Part shown: piece by piece, positions 1 through 6,230 of the stretch
How positions within the stretch are numbered: position 1 is the first letter of the stretch
Layout of the letters: every line of letters begins with the position of its first letter
Assembly: GCA_050692055.1 (NCBI GenBank)
Contig: JBOGTC010000156.1
Location: 1-10,196, forward strand
Source of the DNA: JBOGTC01 sp050692055
GTDB taxonomy: Bacteria; Chloroflexota; Limnocylindria; QHBO01
Length of the DNA: 10,196 nt
Direction of reading: 5' to 3'
Notes under the pieces: generated by a model
Told to the model about the DNA's origin: nothing
The model's database searches: none
Seen by the model: the letters and a program-made list of their open reading frames with translations, nothing else
Program-made: the position numbers and the translations under genes

Positions 1-272
1 GGGCAGTGCGGCGCCAGCCGGGCCGCGATGCGGGCCGCCAGGTCGGCGGCGGCGTCGCGGTTGAAGGTGACCACCGCGATCCTGCCGGCGGCCACCCCGC
101 GGCCGAGGAGCACGCCGAGACGGGCGATCAGGGTCGTCGTCTTGCCGCTGCCGGCCGGGGCGATGACCTGGGCTGGACCATCGGGCAGCGTGGCGGCCGC
201 CCGCTGCTCGGCATCGAGCGAGGCGAGCAGGCCGTCAGCCGCCGGTGCTGCGGCGGATGGCGCGATCGTCAT
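1..272 (-). CDS. UvrD/PcrA/Rep-family ATP-dependent DNA helicase (N-terminus only, cut by window edge)
   Basis: Superfamily 1A 3'-5' helicases of this family unwind DNA with ATP in excision repair and replication restart. Only the first 90 codons are present and the frame stays open to position 3. Visible in order: a Q-motif-like L-D-A-E-Q-R at residues 19-24, a Walker A motif A-P-A-G-S-G-K-T-T around 38-46, and a motif Ia-like V-V-T-F-N-R-D-A-A-A-D-L at about 67-78, which matches the family pattern L-T-F-x-N-x-A-A-x-E-M. The ATG at 272 is preferred because the family's Q-motif normally lies near the N-terminus and a -10-like hexamer sits six bases upstream. The gene is divergent from the CHRD gene. 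Whether it is PcrA-like, a UvrD/RecB nuclease fusion or another subgroup cannot be told from the fragment. Confidence 0.88.
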   Translation of the reverse strand, partial: MTIAPSAAAPAADGLLASLDAEQRAAATLPDGPAQVIAPAGSGKTTTLIARLGVLLGRGVAAGRIAVVTFNRDAAADLAARIAARLAPHC

Positions 273-278
273 CGGTCG

Positions 279-284
279 ATGATG
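279..284 (-). promoter_or_regulatory. -10-like hexamer of the helicase gene, leaderless geometry
   Basis: On the minus strand CATCAT is followed by exactly six bases (CGACCG) and then the ATG at 272. It matches TATAAT at four of six positions, including the important second A and last T. If used, transcription would begin at or next to the start codon. A TTGATC (310 to 305) lies 20 bases upstream, a long spacer for a -35. The call rests mainly on the identical geometry before the LCP gene, uvrC and recJ. Confidence 0.4.
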
Positions 285-292
285 GCGAACCG

Positions 293-324
293 CGCTTACC
301 GGCCGATCAACGATCGCTTACCGG
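293..324 (-). promoter_or_regulatory. 22-base-phased direct repeat CCGGTAAGCG (putative operator)
   Basis: The 10-mer CGCTTACCGG occurs at 293-302 and again, identical, at 315-324; read toward the helicase gene it is CCGGTAAGCG. The start-to-start spacing of 22 bases is about two helical turns, so both copies lie on one face of DNA, flanking and overlapping the helicase promoter region. The core CGGTAA recurs in the same gene-relative orientation as an 11-base-phased pair upstream of recJ (8627-8643). Direct repeats at 11-base phase are typical of OmpR/PhoB-type regulators, but no regulator is identified here. Confidence 0.45.
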
Positions 325-362
325 GGTTGAAGCGGCTGACGCCACACACCAGGAGCGCAACC

Positions 363-380
363 CTCGGCGTATATACCGAG
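363..380. promoter_or_regulatory. Inverted repeat overlapping an AT-rich -10-like box upstream of the CHRD gene
   Basis: Five-base arms CTCGG (363-367) and CCGAG (376-380) flank an eight-base core with TATATA at 370-375, the most AT-rich spot of this intergenic region. TATATA could be the -10 of the CHRD gene, giving a leader of roughly 45-50 bases, and the palindrome could then be an operator. No convincing -35 is found at 16-18 bases, so this is a candidate only. Confidence 0.33.
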
Positions 381-417
381 AAGCACCGCGGCTGCCCCGG
401 GCGTCACGAGACTTACG

Positions 418-423
418 AGGAGG
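418..423 (+). promoter_or_regulatory. Shine-Dalgarno site of the CHRD gene
   Basis: A full AGGAGG lies within GAGGAGGAG (417-425), six bases before the ATG at 430. It is the strongest ribosome binding site in the window and fixes the start. It contrasts with several neighbouring genes that appear to be leaderless. Confidence 0.85.
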
Positions 424-429
424 AGACTC

Positions 430-933
430 ATGCGCAAGGTTCTCATTGGTCTTTCGGTCGCGGTCGTCGCGGCGGCGCTGCTGGCCGGCGCCGCGTTCGC
501 GGCGCGTCCCAACCAATCGTGGCACTTCGTCGCACCGCTCTCCGGTGCCGAGGAGGTCCCGGCCAACGACTCGCTGGGTCGCGGCGTGGCGATCTTCCAC
601 CTGAGCGCCGACGGCGAATCCCTGTCGTACCGGCTGATCGTCGCGAACATCGAGAACGTGACCCAGGCGCACATCCACGCCCCCGCGCCGGCCGGCGCCG
701 ACGCCGGCGTGGTGGTCTGGCTGTATCCGGAGGACGGACAAGCTCCTGAGCTCATTCCCGGCCGGTTCGACGGCGTTCTGGCCACCGGCACGATCACCGA
801 GGACGATCTGGTAGGCGCCTTCGCCGGCCAGCCGCTGTCGACCCTGATCGACGCCATCACCAGCGGCAACGCCTACGTGAACGTCCACACCACCCAGTTC
901 CCGCCCGGGGAGATTCGCGGCCAGCTGGACTGA
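430..933 (+). CDS. Exported CHRD-domain protein
   Basis: The 167-residue product has a classic signal peptide: basic M-R-K start, hydrophobic core to about residue 21 and an A-F-A site, so cleavage is likely after residue 24. The rest (about 31-167) is one CHRD domain, a beta-rich fold named after chordin and widespread in secreted bacterial proteins. Family hallmarks are visible: L-S-G-A-E-E-V-P near the start, A-H-I-H in the middle and V-N-V-H-T followed by P-P-G-E-I-R-G-Q-L at the end. The exact role of bacterial CHRD proteins is not established. There is no lipobox or membrane anchor, so the product should be soluble outside the membrane. The gene stands alone between a divergent helicase gene and its own terminator. 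Confidence 0.9.
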   Translation: MRKVLIGLSVAVVAAALLAGAAFAARPNQSWHFVAPLSGAEEVPANDSLGRGVAIFHLSADGESLSYRLIVANIENVTQAHIHAPAPAGADAGVVVWLYPEDGQAPELIPGRFDGVLATGTITEDDLVGAFAGQPLSTLIDAITSGNAYVNVHTTQFPPGEIRGQLD

Positions 934-955
934 TATCTCGTCCGCGGGGTGCACG

Positions 956-988
956 AGAGCCGCGGCGAACCGGCCGTGGCTCTTCTCT
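956..988 (+). terminator. Rho-independent-like terminator after the CHRD gene
   Basis: A 10-base-pair stem, 956-965 with 974-983 (AGAGCCGCGG against CCGTGGCTCT, one G-T wobble), has an eight-base loop and a pyrimidine-rich tail (TCTCTC). It begins 22 bases after the CHRD stop codon. The U tract is interrupted by C, so it may be moderate in strength. The remaining gap to 1168 shows no credible gene, only the weak hairpin at 1127-1152. Confidence 0.65.
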
Positions 989-1126
989 CAGCTGCGTTCC
1001 AGCACCCTGCCGCCCGCAGCCGCGATCGACTGGCGCCCGAGGTCGCATGAGCGACGACCGGCTCTTCCATCACCTATCGATACAGACGCTCTGCGGGCCC
1101 GAAGTGTCCGTGGTCGGGAAGTGTGA

Positions 1127-1152
1127 CCTCGCCCGATGCACACTGAGCGAGG
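1127..1152 (-). terminator. Weak hairpin downstream of the DUF3048 gene
   Basis: CCTCGC (1127-1132) and GCGAGG (1147-1152) form a six-base-pair stem with a 14-base loop, 17 bases past the minus-strand stop. There is no real U tract on the minus strand. It may end or protect the DUF3048 transcript, but the large loop makes this uncertain. Confidence 0.28.
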
Positions 1153-1168
1153 CCCGTTGCAGTTCCGC

Positions 1169-2308
1169 TCACTCCTCGGTGACGGTGCTTCCGACCGGCA
1201 CGATCTCCCACCACACGCGGCCGCGAGGCAGGACGAGCGGATCGCCGCTGGCGGCGTAGGTCCACGTGGTGAGGTCGCTGCTGCTCGGTCGCGACCAGCG
1301 CAGGTCGTAGGCGTGGCCATCGACGTAGAGCACGCCTGCCCCGTCGTCGACGAGGTACTGATCGCGCCGCGGGCTGCCGCTCGCATCGAGCTCGTTCCAC
1401 AGCACCTCCTCACGCACCAGCTGCACCAGGACGCTGCGCGCGCTGAGGCGCTCGTTGGTGATGGCGTCGAAGTTCGGCGCCACGTCATCGGTCCGCAGCC
1501 AGTCGCCGGTCTCCGCATCCGACTCCCAGCCGAAGCGCCAGATGCTTGCGGTTTGGAGCTCGACCGAGCCGACCGGGCGGCCGTCATCGGGCAGCGCGGG
1601 GTCGTCGTCGAAGGCGAACGGCCCGCGGGGCTCCCCGGCCAGCGCGGCGTGCTGCTCGAGCCGTCCACCAGGCTCGATGGCGCTGCGCGCGGCGTCGACG
1701 TCGAGGTACACGTTGTGCGGCGCGGGCCAGGGCCCGGTGCGGTGGTAGAAGTCGAAATTTCCTTCGATGCCGTTCACGTACGGCATGCCGTTGGCCCCGA
1801 ACCGATTGAGGACTGCCCAGCCGCCGCCGAAGCCGAAGGTGAGCCCCCGGAGCTGCTGCCACAGGTCGAGGTTGAAGTATCGCATTGAGCGAACCGGCCC
1901 GACCGCCGCCGGGAGGGCTGAATGGCAGGCATAGACCGCGCTGAAGCGGGTCGTGTTGCCCTCGACCGGCGCCTCGATAACGAGGTCGGCGAGGTTCAGG
2001 CCCGATGGCGGCCGCGCGATCGGGTTGTTCTCGACCTGCACCAGCATCGGCATGCGCTCGGCCAGGGCGGCGTCGCCGAGCGGCAGGCCACTCAGTGGGC
2101 AGTAGGCGGCAGGCGCCGGCGTCGGCGTCGGACTCGGCGAGGGCGTGGGGCTCGCGGTGGGCGATGCCGACGGCGACAGCGTCGGCGAGGGGAGCGGGGC
2201 GGCCTCGGCACCTGGGCTGAGGATGGCGGCCGTGGCGCCGATGGCGAGGCCGACCACCAGCAGCCCTGCGACTGCGGTCAGGGTGGTGCGGGATCGGAGG
2301 ATGTGCAT
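1169..2308 (-). CDS. DUF3048 (YerB-like) envelope protein
   Basis: The 379-residue protein has an N-terminal hydrophobic segment (about 10-30) ending near A-E-A (34-36), read as a signal peptide or uncleaved anchor. A Pro/Ser/Thr-rich linker covers about 38-66. The DUF3048 N-terminal domain starts at C-P-L-S-G-L-P-L (70-77), with hallmark stretches E-N-N-P-I-A-R-P-P-S-G-L (93-104), A-D-L-V-I-E (107-112), T-R-F-S-A-V-Y (120-126) and V-G-P-V-R-S-M-R (136-143). The C-terminal DUF3048 domain ends with G-R-V-W-W-E-I-V-P (363-371). The family includes Bacillus subtilis YerB, a lipoprotein; its biochemical function is unknown. No lipobox is present at the signal peptide end; Cys70 belongs to the domain. 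The ATG at 2308 is the only sensible start. It lies convergent with the CHRD gene and divergent from the LCP gene. Confidence 0.88.
   Translation of the reverse strand: MHILRSRTTLTAVAGLLVVGLAIGATAAILSPGAEAAPLPSPTLSPSASPTASPTPSPSPTPTPAPAAYCPLSGLPLGDAALAERMPMLVQVENNPIARPPSGLNLADLVIEAPVEGNTTRFSAVYACHSALPAAVGPVRSMRYFNLDLWQQLRGLTFGFGGGWAVLNRFGANGMPYVNGIEGNFDFYHRTGPWPAPHNVYLDVDAARSAIEPGGRLEQHAALAGEPRGPFAFDDDPALPDDGRPVGSVELQTASIWRFGWESDAETGDWLRTDDVAPNFDAITNERLSARSVLVQLVREEVLWNELDASGSPRRDQYLVDDGAGVLYVDGHAYDLRWSRPSSSDLTTWTYAASGDPLVLPRGRVWWEIVPVGSTVTEE
2111..2197 (-). repeat. Pro/Ser/Thr-rich low-complexity linker in the DUF3048 protein
   Basis: Residues 38-66 consist almost only of Pro, Ser, Thr and Ala in irregular S-P and T-P alternation, tethering the exported domain to its N-terminal segment. 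The DNA is correspondingly repetitive but has no fixed period. The composition resembles the insert in SecF (7867-7935), suggesting a lineage-wide habit for extracytoplasmic linkers. Confidence 0.8.
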
Positions 2309-2317
2309 GCGCGCTGC

Positions 2318-2323
2318 ATCCTA
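2318..2323 (-). promoter_or_regulatory. -10-like hexamer of the DUF3048 gene
   Basis: On the minus strand TAGGAT matches TATAAT at four of six positions and ends nine bases before the ATG at 2308. Transcription would start about three bases before the start codon, so the transcript would be almost leaderless. No Shine-Dalgarno sequence fits in that gap. No clear -35 is seen. Confidence 0.4.
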
Positions 2324-2383
2324 GCGGCCAGGAGGAACGAGCGGGTTGGAGATTCCGGGCGATCCAGGGCGAGGGCCTGACGT

Positions 2384-2393
2384 ATCGGCCGAT
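2384..2393. repeat. 10-base perfect palindrome in the DUF3048-LCP divergent region
   Basis: ATCGGCCGAT is a perfect palindrome roughly midway between the two divergent start codons (2308 and 2473). The position would suit an operator acting on either promoter. A 10-base palindrome can arise by chance in GC-rich DNA. Nothing else in this 164-base gap looks like a gene. Confidence 0.25.
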
Positions 2394-2436
2394 GACCAGC
2401 GGCTTGCCGTTGAAGGCCGTATCCTTGCCGGCGCCC

Positions 2437-2466
2437 CTGACCGGAGGACCACGCAACCCCGATGAT
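2437..2466 (+). promoter_or_regulatory. Candidate promoter of the LCP gene, leaderless geometry
   Basis: CTGACC (2437-2442, four of six to TTGACA) and GATGAT (2461-2466, four of six to TATAAT) are 18 bases apart, and GATGAT ends exactly six bases before the ATG at 2473. GGAGG at 2443-2447 is too far (25 bases) from that ATG to act as its ribosome binding site. Together these favour a leaderless start at 2473 over the in-frame ATG at 2392. Confidence 0.4.
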
Positions 2467-2472
2467 GGACCG

Positions 2473-3633
2473 ATGACGCGTCGCTCGACGCGTCTGCGCG
2501 CAACGCATACCTCGCGGCCGCCGCGGCTGCGCGACGCCGCTCGCTTCGACGAGACCGATGCCTGGGAGCTCGAGTACGAGCCCGCTCCGCGCGGCAGGGC
2601 GCGCCGCCGCCGCCGACGCTCGGCGTGGGGGACGCTGAAGCTGATCGTGGGCCTCGCGCTCCTCGCCATCATCGCCGGCACCGTGCTCCTCGGCATGCGT
2701 GCGGGGGCGTTCAACGAGCGCGTCTCGAGCGCGCCCTTCCTGTCGACCGCCCTCCTTGGTCCGCTGAACGGGAACGACCGAGTCAACATTCTGCTGGTCG
2801 GTTACGGCGGCGGTGACCATGACGGCGCCTTCCTGGCGGACTCGATCTCGATCCTGTCGATCGATCCGCAGACCGACACGACGACGACCATCCCCATCCC
2901 ACGGGATCTGTGGATCGAGGGCGTCTCGCACCTGCCGCAGAACGGCAAGGTGAACGAGGCCTTCGCCATCGGCCAGCTGAACGGCGGCATCGATGGCGCG
3001 GGCGAGCTGCTCGCAGGCGTGCTCGCCGAGGTCACGGGCCTCGAGATCGACGGCTGGATGGCGATCGACTTCGACGGATTCCAGGAGATGGTCGACGCCG
3101 TGGGCGGCGTCACGATCCAGAACCCCACCGCCTTCAGCTACACCATGAACGAGCAGCTGCACGATTCGCAGGCGTGGAACGACGGCTCGTTCGCGGCCGG
3201 GGAGATCGAGCTCAACGGTGAGGAGGCGTTGGCGTACGCCCGGGCGCGCTATACCAACGTGCCGTCGGAGTCGGCCGACTTCGCTCGATCGGTCCGCCAG
3301 GCTCGCATCATCGGCGGCCTGCGCTCGGAGGTGGGGGAAGGCGGGCTCGGCGCCATCGGCCCTGGCATCGGCCTGATGAACGCCATGGAGGACCGGCTGC
3401 ACACCGACCTGTCGGCGATCGACCTGTTCCTGCTCTCCGGCCACATGGGCAGTGACCGGCGGGTCGAGCTGCTCGAGGATGTGGTCCTCACCGCGACCAC
3501 CAACACCATCGGCCAGTACATCCTGATCCCGGTCGGGTGGACGGGTCCCGGGGCGTACGGATTCCTGCAGTCCTACCTGGCCGAGGAGCTGGCCAGGCCA
3601 ATCGAGAGCCCGGATCCGACCGTTGCGCCGTAG
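2473..3633 (+). CDS. LytR-CpsA-Psr (LCP) family glycopolymer transferase
   Basis: LCP proteins move undecaprenyl-linked polymers such as teichoic acids, capsule or arabinogalactan onto peptidoglycan, outside the membrane. With the ATG at 2473 the product has 386 residues: a very basic cytoplasmic N-terminus with an Arg cluster just before the membrane, one transmembrane helix at about 55-74, then the LCP domain from about 103. Hallmarks are N-I-L-L-V-G-Y-G-G-G (105-114), A-D-S (122-124, in place of the common S-D-T), I-P-R-D (142-145), G-K-V-N-E-A-F (158-164), L-N-G-E-E-A-L-A-Y-A-R-A-R-Y (247-260) and a following F-A-R-S-V-R-Q. An in-frame ATG at 2392 would add 27 residues that do not look like family sequence. 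The gene leads a plus-strand run and overlaps the Nudix gene by 11 bases. Its exact polymer substrate cannot be deduced. Confidence 0.9.
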   Translation: MTRRSTRLRATHTSRPPRLRDAARFDETDAWELEYEPAPRGRARRRRRRSAWGTLKLIVGLALLAIIAGTVLLGMRAGAFNERVSSAPFLSTALLGPLNGNDRVNILLVGYGGGDHDGAFLADSISILSIDPQTDTTTTIPIPRDLWIEGVSHLPQNGKVNEAFAIGQLNGGIDGAGELLAGVLAEVTGLEIDGWMAIDFDGFQEMVDAVGGVTIQNPTAFSYTMNEQLHDSQAWNDGSFAAGEIELNGEEALAYARARYTNVPSESADFARSVRQARIIGGLRSEVGEGGLGAIGPGIGLMNAMEDRLHTDLSAIDLFLLSGHMGSDRRVELLEDVVLTATTNTIGQYILIPVGWTGPGAYGFLQSYLAEELARPIESPDPTVAP

Positions 3634-4120
3634 CCGAAGGCTGCGCCTCGCCGATCTGCCCCGGCTGCTGGTGATCGGCGTGGTGCAGGCGGCGCACCTG
3701 TTGGGGGGCCGCCACCATCGGTTCGAGGGCGCCCATCTGCTCGCGCGCGACGCCGAGGGCCGGATCCTGGTCGTTCGCACGACCTACTTCGGCCCCGGCT
3801 GGATGCTGCCGGGCGGCCGCGTGGAGCGCGGGGAGTCGCCGCATGCCGCGGCCATCCGCGAGACGCTCGAGGAGACCGGGATCCGGATCCGCGTGCGTCG
3901 TCTCGTGCTCGTCGATGCCAGGCGCCGCAGCGTCAGCTTCGTCTTCGAGGGCGAGGCGATCGGCGGCGAGCTGCAGCCGGCGTTCGGCGAGATCGAGGAG
4001 GTCGGCTGGGTGTCGCGCGCCGAGATCGCGGCCGAGTCACCGCGGTTGCAGCGGCTGCTCGAGTGGTGCGAAGCCGCGGGGGACGGAACCAGGTACGTGG
4101 GGCTCGAAGCCGAGGGCTGA
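3623..4120 (+). CDS. Nudix hydrolase
   Basis: The 165-residue protein carries a complete Nudix box at residues 65-87: G65, E71, R79-E80, E83-E84 and G86 fit G-x5-E-x7-R-E-U-x-E-E-x-G-U, with Thr81 at the usually aliphatic U position. The glutamates bind the divalent metal used to cleave a nucleoside diphosphate linked to another group. Upstream is the usual L-A-R-D-A-E-G-R-I-L-V-V-R strand and a G-P-G-W-M-L-P-G-G entry. The basic, hydrophobic N-terminus (1-30) resembles other short Nudix proteins. The start is a TTG within the end of the LCP gene, implying translational coupling; a GTG at 3671 is the main alternative. Substrate is unknown; 8-oxo-dGTP cleaning is possible near uvrC but unproven. 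Confidence 0.88.
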   Translation: MRRSRRLRLADLPRLLVIGVVQAAHLLGGRHHRFEGAHLLARDAEGRILVVRTTYFGPGWMLPGGRVERGESPHAAAIRETLEETGIRIRVRRLVLVDARRRSVSFVFEGEAIGGELQPAFGEIEEVGWVSRAEIAAESPRLQRLLEWCEAAGDGTRYVGLEAEG

Positions 4121-4129
4121 GACCGGTCC

Positions 4130-4135
4130 TAGAAT
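4130..4135 (+). promoter_or_regulatory. -10 element of uvrC, leaderless geometry
   Basis: TAGAAT (five of six to TATAAT) is followed by six bases (CGTTGG) and the uvrC ATG at 4142, placing a likely transcription start on the start codon itself. It lies in the 21-base gap after the Nudix stop, so uvrC would have its own promoter inside the gene run. The ten-base context CCTAGAATCG matches the secD promoter's CCTATAATCG (6125-6134) at nine positions. No clear -35 is seen, and no Shine-Dalgarno sequence precedes the ATG. Confidence 0.55.
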
Positions 4136-4141
4136 CGTTGG

Positions 4142-6094
4142 ATGAGCTCCCGCGGCGAGATCGACGACCAGCTGCGCGCCGTGCTGCGCCAGCTGCCCAC
4201 TTCGCCGGGCGTGTACCTCATGAAGGACGCGTCGGGTCGCGTGCTGTACGTGGGCAAGGCCGACTCGTTGCGGCATCGGGTGCGCTCGTACTTCACCAAC
4301 CGCGGGCCGCAAGATGTCCGGCTGGAGCGCATGGTGGTGGGCACCGCCGACGTCGACTACATCGTGACCGATACCGTCAGCGAGGCCTACCTCCTCGAGA
4401 ACAACCTCATCAAGGAGCACCGGCCGCGCTTCAACATCCGGCTGCGCGACGACAAGAGCTACCCGTTCGTGAAGATCACGCTGGGCGAGGACTTTCCGCG
4501 CATCGTGCGCACGCGGCGCCTGGTGCGCGATGGGAGCCGCTATTTCGGCCCGTACGCATCGGCCTCCAGCGTGGACGAGACGCTGAAGCTGCTGCGCAAG
4601 ATCTTCCCGTTTCGTACCTGCAACCTCGAGATCCCCGAGGGCAAGCGCGTCCTCGAGCGGCCGTGCCTGCTCTATTACATCAACCGCTGCCAGGGGCCGT
4701 GCATCGAGGCCATCGCGAAGGCCGAGTACCGCGCCACCATCGACAGCATCGTCGACTTTCTCGAGGGCAGGCAGGAGCCGATCGCGGCGCAGCTGCGCCG
4801 CGAGATGGAGGGCCACTCCGAGGCGCTGCGCTTCGAGCAGGCCGGCGTCGCACGGGACAAGCTGCGGGCAGTCGAGCGGACCATGGAGCAGCAGAAGATG
4901 GCCGCCTTCAGCCGCGCCGAGCACGACGTCATCGGCATGGCGCGAGAGGAGGACGAGGCGTGCCTGCAGGTGATGCAGGTCCGCAACGGCAAGCTCATCG
5001 GCCGCGAGCACTACATCGTCGAGGGAGCGCGCGACGTGACCGATGGCGAGGTGCTGGGATCGTTCCTCCAGCAGTACTACGCCAGCACCGACGCCCTGCC
5101 GCGCGCCGTCCTCGCTCCCGTCATGCCGGCCGAGGCCGATGACCTGGCGGCGTATCTCTCTGAGCGCCGGCGGATCCGCGTCACCGTCTCCGTGCCGGAG
5201 CGCGGGGAGAAGCGACGGCTGGTCGCCCTCGCGACACAGAACGCGGTCGGGGCGCTCGCCCGCGAGCGAGCGGAGTGGATGGCCGACACGGCGAAGCGGG
5301 ACGAGGCGCTCGAAGGCCTGGCCGCCGTCCTGGGCCTGCCGCGGGCGCCCGAGCGGATCGAGTGCTACGACATGAGCAACATCCAGGGCACGAGCGCCGT
5401 CGGCAGCATGGTGGTGTTCATCGACGGGCGTCCAGAGCCACGCGAGTACCGGCGCTTCCGCATTCGCTCAGGCGAGACGCCGGACGACTTCCGGATGATG
5501 GCCGAGGTGCTGCGCCGCCGTTTCAGCCGCGCCGCGAAGCTGCGGCGGGAGACGGGCGCGCTCTCGCTTGCTGCGGTGGGCGCCGACGAGGCGCCGGAGG
5601 AGGCCGATGACGCCGAGGCGGGCGGACGGCGTCCCGACGAGGGCTGGGCGCTGCCGGATCTCGTCGTCGTGGACGGCGGCAAGGGCCAGCTGTCCGCCGC
5701 CATCGGCGTGATGAGCGAGCTGGGGCTTACCGAGGTGCCGCTCGCGGGCCTCGCCAAGCGCTTCGAGGAGCTGTACGTCCCCCGGCAGTCGGCGCCGATC
5801 GTGCTGCCGCGGCGCTCGCAGGCGCTCTACCTCGTACAGCGGCTGCGGGACGAGGCGCATCGGTTCGCCATCACCTACCACCGCGACGTGCGCGGCAAGA
5901 GAGCCCTGCGCAGCGAGCTCGACGAGATCCCCGGCATCGGTCCCGGACGGAAGAAGGCGCTCCTCAAGCGCTTCGGAAGCGTGCGTCGGATCAGGGAGGC
6001 GTCCCTCGAGGAGGTCGCGGGCACGCCCGGCATCAGCGGCGAGGTCGCGGCACGCGTCAAGAGCCACCTCGCGCGCGAGGGCATGCTGGCTTAG
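4142..6094 (+). CDS. uvrC: UvrABC system protein C (excinuclease subunit C)
   Basis: UvrC makes the 3' and 5' cuts around a lesion located by UvrA and UvrB. The 650-residue product is full length. The GIY-YIG nuclease is at about 18-98, with G-V-Y (23-25), Y-V-G-K (36-39), an Arg in the S-L-R-H-R-V stretch and the probable catalytic Glu86 in L-L-E-N-N-L-I. Four cysteines (160, 175, 183, 187) have the spacing known for the UvrC iron-sulfur cluster. The UVR motif that binds UvrB is at about 213-248. The RNase H-like 5'-incision domain shows Asp410 (C-Y-D-M-S-N), Asp511 (V-D-G-G-K-G-Q-L) and His580. Tandem helix-hairpin-helix motifs lie at about 593-640. A roughly 33-residue acidic, alanine-rich stretch (471-503) is inserted before Asp511. 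Confidence 0.98.
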   Translation: MSSRGEIDDQLRAVLRQLPTSPGVYLMKDASGRVLYVGKADSLRHRVRSYFTNRGPQDVRLERMVVGTADVDYIVTDTVSEAYLLENNLIKEHRPRFNIRLRDDKSYPFVKITLGEDFPRIVRTRRLVRDGSRYFGPYASASSVDETLKLLRKIFPFRTCNLEIPEGKRVLERPCLLYYINRCQGPCIEAIAKAEYRATIDSIVDFLEGRQEPIAAQLRREMEGHSEALRFEQAGVARDKLRAVERTMEQQKMAAFSRAEHDVIGMAREEDEACLQVMQVRNGKLIGREHYIVEGARDVTDGEVLGSFLQQYYASTDALPRAVLAPVMPAEADDLAAYLSERRRIRVTVSVPERGEKRRLVALATQNAVGALARERAEWMADTAKRDEALEGLAAVLGLPRAPERIECYDMSNIQGTSAVGSMVVFIDGRPEPREYRRFRIRSGETPDDFRMMAEVLRRRFSRAAKLRRETGALSLAAVGADEAPEEADDAEAGGRRPDEGWALPDLVVVDGGKGQLSAAIGVMSELGLTEVPLAGLAKRFEELYVPRQSAPIVLPRRSQALYLVQRLRDEAHRFAITYHRDVRGKRALRSELDEIPGIGPGRKKALLKRFGSVRRIREASLEEVAGTPGISGEVAARVKSHLAREGMLA

Positions 6095-6101
6095 CGTCGG
6101 G

Positions 6102-6132
6102 TTGGACGCTGTGCGTGGGAGGCGCCTATAAT
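6102..6132 (+). promoter_or_regulatory. Sigma-70-like promoter of secDF
   Basis: A perfect TATAAT (6127-6132) stands 19 bases after TTGGAC (6102-6107, four of six to TTGACA). It lies just after the uvrC stop codon and is the best promoter in the window. Transcription would begin near 6139 and leave a leader of about 90 bases before the secD ATG. The spacer is longer than the usual 17. Confidence 0.62.
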
Positions 6133-6133
6133 C

Positions 6134-6193
6134 GCGCGGCCCGCCGCTGTGGAAGCGGCGTGTTTCGTGTCCGCGGCGCGGCCCGCCGCCGCG
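6134..6193 (+). promoter_or_regulatory. GC-rich structured leader of secD with a duplicated 14-mer
   Basis: GCGCGGCCCGCCGC occurs at 6134-6147 and again at 6176-6189, offset 42. The first copy's end pairs with AGCGGCG: stem 6142-6148 with 6154-6160, five-base loop, followed by TGTTTCGT. A second hairpin, 6172-6178 with 6187-6193, has an eight-base loop. AGCGGCG could instead pair with the second copy (6184-6189), so the structures may exclude each other. The first hairpin could be a leader structure, an attenuator or a leaky terminator for uvrC read-through. No known riboswitch is recognised. Confidence 0.4.
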
Positions 6194-6230
6194 CAGCAGC
6201 CCGCCCGATCGAGGACCGTACGGCTAGACC

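Noticed and set aside
989..1126. Possible small gene or RNA between the CHRD terminator and the DUF3048 end.
   Set aside because: Short open frames there overlap DUF3048 out of frame or have no ribosome binding site, and no tRNA-like or conserved RNA fold is apparent.
2392..2472. Upstream in-frame ATG as the LCP start.
   Set aside because: The extra 27 residues show no family similarity, no Shine-Dalgarno sequence is at the right distance, and the -10-like box at 2461-2466 with a start at 2473 fits the pattern of neighbouring genes.
6067..6080. Perfect 14-base palindrome CCTCGCGCGCGAGG.
   Set aside because: It lies inside the last codons of uvrC, encoding H-L-A-R-E-G within the C-terminal helix-hairpin-helix region, and has no U tract. 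Alternating CG in high-GC coding sequence explains it.
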